DNA of 64,000 bases from Staphylococcus sp. IVB6214 (GTDB lineage Bacteria > Bacillota > Bacilli > Staphylococcales > Staphylococcaceae). The DNA lies in contig NZ_CP094723.1 of the NCBI RefSeq assembly GCF_025558585.1, forward strand, positions 1,364,001 to 1,428,000, given 5' to 3'. Shown here one piece after another: positions 58,411 through 64,000 of this stretch. Both the position numbers and the translations under genes were made by a program. Below the pieces are notes generated by a model. That model was not told the origin of the DNA. It saw only the letters and a list, made by a program, of their open reading frames with translations, and ran no database searches. Each line of letters starts with the position of its first letter. Position 1 is the stretch's first letter.

Positions 58411-59592
58411 TTATATTAAATGTCTCATTTGAGTTTTTTTAACTTGCATATAGTCATGATTATGTTCATTTGTTTCCGTTATAACAGGAATGCGTTTTGC
58501 CATTGTAATGCCATAATGTGCTAATCCTTCAAATTTTTCTGGATTGTTTGTCATCAAATTCACAGATGAAATACCAAAATATTTCAGAATTTGTGCTGCA
58601 TTATCATAATCACGCATATCTGGTGCAAAGCCAAGTGCTTCATTCGCCGAAACAGTATCATGACCTTGTTCAATTAATTCATATGCTTTCAACTTATTCA
58701 TCAATCCAATACCACGACCTTCTTGCGGTAAATAAAGAACCATTCCACCGTGTTCATGAATATATGACATCGCAAATTCTAATTGTTCACCACAATCACA
58801 TCGTGCACTATGGAAGATATCACCTGTTGCACATGCAGAATGGATACGCACATTCATCTCATCGTGAATATCACCATTAACGACAGCAATCAATTCTGAA
58901 CCGTCGATTTTTGATGTAAAACCGTACATATCAAATGTTCCATATCGTGTAGGCAATTGAACTTTTGCCTCTTTTTCGATAAGTGACTGTGTTGTTTTGA
59001 TGTATGTGACTAAATCTTCAATAGTAATCATATATAAACCGTGTGTTTCTTTGAAGATTTGTAGGTCGTCACCTCTTGCCATTGTGCCATCTTCATTCAT
59101 AATTTCACAGATTACACCTGCTGGTTTTGCACCTGTTAGTTTCGCAAGCTCAACAGCCGCTTCTGTATGGCCACGACGTCCTAACACACCTTGTTCGTGT
59201 GCAATGAGTGGAAAAACATGACCCGGTCGACTAAATGTTGCCGCTGATGATTGATCAGCAATTAATGCACGTGCAGTCTGTGTACGTTCAAATGCACTGA
59301 TACCCGTTGTAGAATTGACATGATCAATGCTAACCGTAAAGGCGGTAGAATGTGGATCTGTATTATTTTGAACCATTGCATCAATCCCTACTTGTTCTGC
59401 AATTGTCCGATCGATTGGACAACAAATAAGTCCCCGTCCATAGCGAGCCATAAAGTTAATCGTGTCATCATGCATCCATTCCGTAATGGCTAGTAGATCT
59501 CCTTCATTCTCTCTATCCTGATCATCACAAACAATGATTGATTTACCATTTTTCAAAGCAATTAATGCGTCTTCTATTTTATCAAAATGCAT
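58411..59592 (-). CDS. ribBA: Bifunctional 3,4-DHBP synthase / GTP cyclohydrolase II
   Basis: Provides both riboflavin precursors: dihydroxybutanone phosphate from ribulose 5-phosphate and the pyrimidine from GTP. The 393-residue fusion has the RibB half first (VCDDQDRENEGDL near residue 25, HVFPLIAHEQGVLGRRGHTEA) and the RibA half from about residue 200, with zinc ligands in SACATGDIFHSARCDCGEQ and YLPQEGRGIGLMNKLKAY. ATG at 59592 follows AGGAGGGTTAAT; seven upstream codons are not used. Third gene of the rib operon, 28 bases after ribE. Confidence 0.97.
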   Translation of the reverse strand: MHFDKIEDALIALKNGKSIIVCDDQDRENEGDLLAITEWMHDDTINFMARYGRGLICCPIDRTIAEQVGIDAMVQNNTDPHSTAFTVSIDHVNSTTGISAFERTQTARALIADQSSAATFSRPGHVFPLIAHEQGVLGRRGHTEAAVELAKLTGAKPAGVICEIMNEDGTMARGDDLQIFKETHGLYMITIEDLVTYIKTTQSLIEKEAKVQLPTRYGTFDMYGFTSKIDGSELIAVVNGDIHDEMNVRIHSACATGDIFHSARCDCGEQLEFAMSYIHEHGGMVLYLPQEGRGIGLMNKLKAYELIEQGHDTVSANEALGFAPDMRDYDNAAQILKYFGISSVNLMTNNPEKFEGLAHYGITMAKRIPVITETNEHNHDYMQVKKTQMRHLI

Positions 59593-59620
59593 ATTAACCC
59601 TCCTTGAATACAATACGATT

Positions 59621-60250
59621 CTAAAAACCTGCTTTTAATAAATGATCTAAAGAAACACCATCATTTTGTCGCGTAATATTTTCTACATATTTGAACAGCA
59701 TATCTGTTTCTAAATGTACAGGGTCTCCTTGTCTTTTCGTCGATAAGATCGTTGCTTTACGTGTTTCAGGAATTAAGTGAATATCAAAACTTGTCGCTTC
59801 TTTCTTGAAAACTGTTAAACTCACACCGTCCACAGCGATTGACCCTTGTGGAATCATTTGTTTAAGGATGTGATGCGGTGCTTTGATTGTATAGATCCAT
59901 TCATTTTGAGACTGCTTAATATTAAGAATGACGCCTTTATCATCAACATGTCCTTGCACAAAGTGACCACCTAACCTACCAGTGGCAAGCAGTGCACGTT
60001 CCAGATTGACGGGTTGACCGGTAGACAGTTCAGCTAAATATGTTTTGTTTTCTGTTCCCATGATGACCTGCACAGTAAACGTAGATGAATCAAATCTCAC
60101 AACTGTTAAACATGTGCCATTCACACTAATAGAATCACCAATATTCATATCGCTTAATATCTTCTCACATTGAATCGTTAATTCAGTCGTAGGGTTTTGT
60201 TTTTTTATTGATTGAATAGTGCCAACTTCTTCTACGATACCTGTGAACAT
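59621..60250 (-). CDS. ribE: Riboflavin synthase alpha chain
   Basis: Dismutates two lumazine molecules to riboflavin and the pyrimidine intermediate. The 209-residue protein consists of two similar lumazine-binding barrels, beginning MFTGIVEEVGTIQ, with SISVNGTCLTV in the first (about residue 43) and GSIAVDGVSLTV in the second (about residue 135), plus GHFVQGHVDDKG. AAGGAAGTGATGTC precedes the ATG. It starts 4 bases after ribD and is translated in sequence with it. Confidence 0.96.
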   Translation of the reverse strand: MFTGIVEEVGTIQSIKKQNPTTELTIQCEKILSDMNIGDSISVNGTCLTVVRFDSSTFTVQVIMGTENKTYLAELSTGQPVNLERALLATGRLGGHFVQGHVDDKGVILNIKQSQNEWIYTIKAPHHILKQMIPQGSIAVDGVSLTVFKKEATSFDIHLIPETRKATILSTKRQGDPVHLETDMLFKYVENITRQNDGVSLDHLLKAGF

Positions 60251-60254
60251 GACA

Positions 60255-61301
60255 TCACTTCCTTTTCATTTGTAATTTGATGTCAGTATCTATCATTTCA
60301 GAGTGGACAATTTCAAAATTTGTAAGTTGGTCAAGTGGCGTTACACCATCTGTTTGAAAATATTGATATTTCCCTTGACCACCTATTATTTTCGGGGCTA
60401 AATAAAGGATGAAGGTTGAAATAAATTCGAAAGTTAAAAATTGTGAAGTTAATTTTGGTCCAGCTTCTACAAGAACACGACCAAAACCTTTTCTATATAA
60501 ATCGTGTAAAACAGTTTTTACATCTGTTGATGATAGATGTACGACGTGTACATGGTCTAATGGCGACACCAATGACTCATTGTCAGTATATATGTATACT
60601 GGCGCTAGTTGATCATGAAACATTGCTGCATGCCAATCGATATGACCTGAACGTGTCATAACGATACGCGCTGGATGACGTCCTTCTGGCAATCGTACAG
60701 TAAGGCTTGGATCATCCGCTTCTAGTGTACCGTTACCTGTAATAATGGCGTCATGCGTATGTCTCAGTTGAAACACATCACTTTTGACAGCTTTTGACGT
60801 AATCCACTGACTTTGTTGATGATCAGTTGCCTGCTTACCATCTAAACTCGCACTTACCTTTACAGTCACGATTGGTACTTCAGTCGTTTTGGATGCAAAA
60901 AATGATGCATATAACTTATCTGCACGTGGGTGTGGCGTATATTGAACGTCAATACCCTTCTCTGCCATCATCTCATGTCCCGTTGCGGGTAGCGTGATAT
61001 CTCTTGCAGCGTATACAACTCTACGAATACCCGTTTCAATAATCTTTGCGGCACATGGCGGTGTTGCACCATAATGCGAACAAGGTTCTAAAGAGACGTA
61101 TATTGTTGCGCCTGCTACATTTTGAGCACCTGCCATATCAATCGCTTGAATTTCAGCATGTTTGTCGCCCTTTTTAAGATGTGCACCTATCCCTATGATT
61201 CTGCCATCTTTGACAATCACTGCACCAACGGGTGGATTGACACCAGTTTGTCCTTCTACCATCTCAGCTAAACGAATCGCATATTCTAAATAATATTCCA
61301 T
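60255..61301 (-). CDS. ribD: Bifunctional riboflavin deaminase/reductase
   Basis: Deaminates and reduces the pyrimidine product of GTP cyclohydrolase II. The 348-residue protein has a zinc deaminase domain (HAEIQAIDMAG near residue 48, YVSLEPCSHYGATPPCA near 70) and an NADPH-dependent reductase domain from about residue 147 (VTVKVSASLDGKQAT, AIITGNGTLEADDPSLT, VEAGPKLTSQFL). ATG at 61301 follows GAGGTGATGACA; a GTG three codons upstream overlaps that site. First gene of the rib operon, directly under the FMN riboswitch. Confidence 0.96.
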   Translation of the reverse strand: MEYYLEYAIRLAEMVEGQTGVNPPVGAVIVKDGRIIGIGAHLKKGDKHAEIQAIDMAGAQNVAGATIYVSLEPCSHYGATPPCAAKIIETGIRRVVYAARDITLPATGHEMMAEKGIDVQYTPHPRADKLYASFFASKTTEVPIVTVKVSASLDGKQATDHQQSQWITSKAVKSDVFQLRHTHDAIITGNGTLEADDPSLTVRLPEGRHPARIVMTRSGHIDWHAAMFHDQLAPVYIYTDNESLVSPLDHVHVVHLSSTDVKTVLHDLYRKGFGRVLVEAGPKLTSQFLTFEFISTFILYLAPKIIGGQGKYQYFQTDGVTPLDQLTNFEIVHSEMIDTDIKLQMKRK

Positions 61302-61330
61302 TGTCATCACCTCAAATCAATAAACAAAAA

Positions 61331-61360
61331 ACCACTCGAAAATTTTTAGATTCGAGTGGT
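61331..61360 (-). terminator. Riboswitch-controlled terminator before ribD
   Basis: Perfect ten-base inverted repeat ACCACTCGAA / TTCGAGTGGT; the minus strand continues TTTTTTGTTTATTG. It lies between the FMN aptamer and ribD, so it is the expression platform through which FMN shuts off the operon. Confidence 0.9.
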
Positions 61361-61483
61361 CGGTTTTATACTTATTCTGTATATCAAAATACAGAGATAA
61401 ATTCAGTAAATTTGCCATCACAAAATAAGCAGTAGCTTCATGTTGTAAAAACACAAACTATGCATGTCATGGTCTACTGATCA

Positions 61484-61619
61484 TTCTTCCTCCCATCCAG
61501 ACTTTTACTGTCGGCTCTAGATTCTCACTAGATCAGCCATAGAGCACAAATCAATGTTCTCTACGGGTCGCAGGCTTAATTTACTGCCGGTTGGGATTTC
61601 CACCCAGCCCCGAAAGAAT
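61484..61619 (-). promoter_or_regulatory. FMN riboswitch (RFN element)
   Basis: Read on the minus strand, the conserved RFN core is clear: TTCGGGGCTGGGTGGAAAT, CCCAACCGGCAGTAAAT, GCCTGCGACCCGTAGA, and GCCGACAGTAAAAGTCTGGA ending in TGGGAGGAAGAATGA. It binds FMN and, with the terminator downstream, controls ribDEBAH. A less conserved hairpin (CTCTAGATTCTC...GAGTAGA-like) lies in the variable arm. Confidence 0.96.
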
Positions 61620-61700
61620 ATCATAATGAAATTGTTTGAGATTCAAGATACGACACAGCCGTTGTTCAATGACAACAACTGTTCGATTTTAGCTTAACGC

Positions 61701-61730
61701 ATTTTAACAATATTGACAATTAATTTGCAA
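61701..61730 (-). promoter_or_regulatory. Candidate rib operon promoter
   Basis: On the minus strand TTGCAA (61725-61730), 18 bases, TAAAAT (61701-61706), about 80 bases upstream of the riboswitch. The rest of the 545-base gap between ribD and the next gene (61302-61845) is the riboswitch, terminator and AT-rich DNA. Confidence 0.5.
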
Positions 61731-61845
61731 GCGTTATTTTGTTGAATTATTTTATGATTTCATAACAATTAAATCACAGTTCTAACAAATTCAATCATAT
61801 TGCCAAATTAATATTGTTGCCATAAGATATATTCAGAAATGATAC

Positions 61846-63333
61846 CTATTCAATATCATATGATTTAGTCAGTTGCATATAGAGTTGTGCCACGCTATTC
61901 ACAGCTTGCTGAACAATCATTGTGACACCATTACGTTCAAAATTAACACCATTCGTCATCTGACCAAATGCACGTAAGTTCGATAAGGTTCCATAACGTG
62001 GGCTTATGACTTCGTTACTTTCTGGTACGATTTGAATACCACCAATCGGATGTGCTTGAACAATTTGTTTATTTGCCATATTTAATAATAAACCATCTGA
62101 CGCATCTAACTGACTCAACTTTTTCTTAGGTCCTGTTGCATTTATGATGACATCTACTGTCATATCTTGTTGGTTTGATTCAAATTCCAATTGGTAATGA
62201 CCATTCAAACGTGCTACTTTTTCAAGCCCTGCGTATACTTCTAATTGACTACTTTCAATCGCATCAATAATAAATTGTGCGGTATCTCTTGGCATCGGAT
62301 TCATATTCTCTTTGAAATATTGATAATAACGTTCGAGAAATAATTGCTGGTCATCATACGTTAAACTATTCCATATCCAGTTCATATTATCTTTAAGTTC
62401 CATTAGAAAACTTTGTAGCAATCCCAATGATTCCGGATGCGCCAAATCATATTGCAAATCCCTTACAACATTTCCTGTTCGTCGATGAATTAAAGTTTTA
62501 AACGGTATGTTTAAAGCATCGCATTCTTTTTTGAACAGTGCTTTCAGAATACTCAATGGGATAGTCCCCATATGATTTTGTTTAATCTCATCGAAAGTTT
62601 CTCTCGTCATATACTGCAAAGTTACTGTGATCATCTCACCACGTACACTTGGTAATTGCCCGCCTCGACTTGCCAAAACAAGTGTTTGATCGTGATGCTT
62701 CAATACATAACGTATTACGTCTAAACTAGCCAAACCAGTACCAATGACAGCTATTTTGTCTCGCTCGCTAACATCATCTAATGCTCGATTTGCTGGATAT
62801 GGTTCATAGATATACTTCGGACTTCCCTTCAAGTCATATGGATCATTGTATGAGAATGTCCCTGTTGATAGAAAAACATAATCATAAACAGCACTGCGGC
62901 TATCATGTTCATCAGTCTGTACAATTATTTTTTTCACTGAAATTTCTTTCTCTTCTTCAACCACACCTATCTGTGTCACTTCATGTGGAATGACATGAAT
63001 ATTGTCATAACGCTTCACGTATTGATCAAGATAACTTTTCATATAGTGCCCGAATACATAACGCGGCAAATATTCAGCATCCCCATAATCAAAATCATCT
63101 TGCGACGTATACCACTCTCGAAATTCTTTTATATTATCAAGGTTTAAAGACAACATGTCGACTGGGACATTAATCAGTAAATCTTCACTATCATTTTGAA
63201 AAGGTTCTCCTTGCCCCATGTTCTTTTTATTGTCGTAAATATCCACTTGTAAATGTTCAAACATCTTATGCTTTACTAGCTGTCTTAATACACTGACACC
63301 TGCAGTCCCCATTCCAACTATTGCTACTTTCAT
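61846..63333 (-). CDS. FAD/NAD(P)-binding protein (HpnW-like pfam13454 family)
   Basis: A 495-residue flavin oxidoreductase-like protein. VAIVGMGTAGVSVLRQL at the N-terminus is the dinucleotide loop, DNKKNMGQGEPFQNDSEDLLINVP is the FAD_NAD_binding_9 signature, and IAVIGTGLASLDVIRYV near residue 197 is a second dinucleotide loop. Such proteins sit with L-ornithine/lysine monooxygenases in fold. The reaction is unknown. The start at 63333 follows GAAGGTGATAATA; a frame continues five codons upstream. Standing alone between the rib region and the micro-ORF unit. A similar gene lies after ribD in S. aureus relatives as far as I recall. Confidence 0.82.
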   Translation of the reverse strand: MKVAIVGMGTAGVSVLRQLVKHKMFEHLQVDIYDNKKNMGQGEPFQNDSEDLLINVPVDMLSLNLDNIKEFREWYTSQDDFDYGDAEYLPRYVFGHYMKSYLDQYVKRYDNIHVIPHEVTQIGVVEEEKEISVKKIIVQTDEHDSRSAVYDYVFLSTGTFSYNDPYDLKGSPKYIYEPYPANRALDDVSERDKIAVIGTGLASLDVIRYVLKHHDQTLVLASRGGQLPSVRGEMITVTLQYMTRETFDEIKQNHMGTIPLSILKALFKKECDALNIPFKTLIHRRTGNVVRDLQYDLAHPESLGLLQSFLMELKDNMNWIWNSLTYDDQQLFLERYYQYFKENMNPMPRDTAQFIIDAIESSQLEVYAGLEKVARLNGHYQLEFESNQQDMTVDVIINATGPKKKLSQLDASDGLLLNMANKQIVQAHPIGGIQIVPESNEVISPRYGTLSNLRAFGQMTNGVNFERNGVTMIVQQAVNSVAQLYMQLTKSYDIE

Positions 63334-63422
63334 TATTATCACCTTCATTATTTCATTTCATCATGTTATACCCTATTTTACGTCAAATTGTACATCATTA
63401 GGTGAATAGTATTTCTCTCCAT

Positions 63423-63450
63423 TTTGACAACAAATATCTCATGTTATACT
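63423..63450 (+). promoter_or_regulatory. Strong promoter of the micro-ORF unit
   Basis: TTGACA at 63423-63428, 16-base spacer and TATACT at 63445-63450. Nothing but two very short frames lies between it and the terminator at 63624-63660. Confidence 0.72.
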
Positions 63451-63474
63451 GGAGAAAGATTTGGGAGTGAGACA

Positions 63475-63537
63475 ATGATATCTTTGTTAAAATTATTTTC
63501 TATATCACGTCCACCTATTTATTATACAGAACAATAA
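63475..63537 (+). CDS. Putative micro-ORF 1, 20 residues
   Basis: GGGAGTGAGACA directly precedes the ATG, an acceptable ribosome binding site. The peptide starts MISLLKLFSISRPP and ends IYYTEQ. It has a short hydrophobic segment followed by a polar end. Too short for family recognition; translation is unproven. It shares the transcript with micro-ORF 2. Confidence 0.35.
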   Translation: MISLLKLFSISRPPIYYTEQ

Positions 63538-63554
63538 AAATGCGAGGTGTTCTC

Positions 63555-63635
63555 ATGTTAAAATTTTTATTTAAAGTTTTGATTTCAACGGCTATCTTGT
63601 TTTTTACACTTGGACGTAAAAACAAAGCGCAATAA
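63555..63635 (+). CDS. Putative micro-ORF 2, 26-residue hydrophobic peptide
   Basis: GCGAGGTGTTCTC precedes the ATG. The product begins MLKFLFKVLISTAIL, has a membrane-length hydrophobic run (residues 3-18), and ends in the basic tail GRKNKAQ. A short hydrophobic helix with a charged end is the layout of type I toxin peptides and of small membrane regulators, but also of leader peptides. The stop codon lies inside the left arm of the terminator stem. No antisense RNA gene is recognised. Confidence 0.45.
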   Translation: MLKFLFKVLISTAILFFTLGRKNKAQ

Positions 63636-63660
63636 AGCTTCTATCGCTTTATTGCGCTTT
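63624..63660. terminator. Bidirectional terminator at the micro-ORF unit
   Basis: Perfect 15-base inverted repeat AAAGCGCAATAAAGC / GCTTTATTGCGCTTT, six-base loop, lying between the micro-ORFs on the plus strand and the glucosaminidase gene on the minus strand. Confidence 0.88.
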
Positions 63661-63667
63661 GTTACTA

Positions 63668-64000
63668 TTAATAGTTATGACCGTCCTTATGTTTTGAATC
63701 ATCTTTGTAGACATACCAGTTAAAGTATTTACCTTCTGTCTTCAAATCTTTATAGAAATCAGCAATAATGGTCGCATTACTCTTTGCCCAGTTAATATCT
63801 GTCGCATACTGATGTTCACCCGGATCTTTTGGATTCCATCTCATACTGTACAAAGTATTTTGATCTTCATGAGATAAGTAATGGTCGTGAATAAACTTCG
63901 CTCCACCATCAATCGCTTTTTCAGGTGTATCCCATCCTTGCTTCTTCGCATATTCAGCACCTGTTTTAATCGGATCTTCATCCAATGCACCGACACCGTA
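63668..64000 (-). CDS. N-acetylglucosaminidase domain protein, C-terminal part (truncated at window edge)
   Basis: About 110 residues of the C-terminus are in the window; the frame runs off the right end without a start. The sequence has YGVGALDEDPIKTGAEYAK, KFIHDHYLSHEDQNTLYSM, MRWNPKDPGEHQYATDI, and NWYVYKDDSKHKDGHNY. These match the glucosaminidase module (GH73/mannosyl-glycoprotein endo-beta-N-acetylglucosaminidase type) of staphylococcal autolysins such as SagA/ScaH and the C-terminal module of Atl. It hydrolyses GlcNAc-MurNAc bonds of peptidoglycan. Upstream domains and signal peptide are unseen. Confidence 0.82.
   Translation of the reverse strand, partial: YGVGALDEDPIKTGAEYAKKQGWDTPEKAIDGGAKFIHDHYLSHEDQNTLYSMRWNPKDPGEHQYATDINWAKSNATIIADFYKDLKTEGKYFNWYVYKDDSKHKDGHNY

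Noticed and set aside
61484..61700. A possible structured RNA of a new class before ribD
   Set aside because: All conserved blocks of the FMN riboswitch are present.

Overview
The window is a stretch of low-GC Firmicute chromosome that reads as Staphylococcus. Gene order closely follows the S. aureus ackA-tpx-sppA-thiI-ezrA-rpsD-serA-tyrS-fhs-ccpA-murC-pepV-leuS-rot-putA-rib segment, and several products are staphylococcal hallmarks: a Rot-type SarA-family regulator, SgtA, a repeat-rich YtxH protein and a SagA/ScaH-like glucosaminidase. The species cannot be fixed. Differences from S. aureus, such as ldh next to rot and an orphan type II-A CRISPR array, suggest another species, possibly of the hyicus-intermedius type; that is an inference only. 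No tRNA, rRNA, insertion sequence or prophage is visible.

Layout. 1-9.7 kb (mostly minus strand): acetate kinase, a YtxK-type methyltransferase, thiol peroxidase, an RDD protein with SppA, a TSUP transporter, the cysteine desulfurase/ThiI pair for tRNA thiolation, and EzrA. 9.8-20.3 kb: free-methionine-sulfoxide reductase, rpsD with a structured leader, an ornithine cyclodeaminase-like gene, GDPD, OsmC, an aminotransferase-serA operon behind a CodY-like box, a HAD protein, PlsC-like acyltransferase and an HtrA-like membrane protease. 20.24-20.84 kb is a gene-free gap holding a three-repeat, two-spacer type II-A CRISPR array with no cas genes nearby. 20.8-31 kb: tyrS with a T-box leader, sgtA, fhs, ccpA, aroA(DAHP synthase-chorismate mutase), a YtxH protein with 105-bp tandem repeats, a DUF948 protein and murC.

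31-43 kb matches the B. subtilis yt- cluster (SftA-like translocase, YtpR, YtpQ, thioredoxin, YtoP, YtnP, TrmB, YtmP, Dat, PepV). 43-53 kb: YtxH, RsuA-type pseudouridine synthase, MurJ/YtgP-type flippase, YtfP, rhodanese, leuS with a T-box, an MFS transporter, and YtqA-YtqB. 53-58 kb: rot, an unrecognised 123-residue protein, Rex-site ldh, a hydrolase lacking its nucleophilic serine, and proline dehydrogenase with a cre site. 58-61.7 kb: the ribDEBAH riboflavin operon behind an FMN riboswitch. The end holds a FAD/NAD(P)-binding protein, a short transcription unit with two micro-ORFs, and the truncated end of a glucosaminidase.

Across the window, carbon and redox control is legible in the DNA: CcpA cre-like sites before fhs, ccpA and putA, a Rex palindrome before ldh, a CodY-like box before the serine operon, two T-boxes and one riboswitch. 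A family of GGGGCTGGGACA-bounded intergenic repeats occurs four times. The CRISPR array, the micro-ORF unit and the extra genes between rot and the hydrolase are the parts that conserved housekeeping does not explain.
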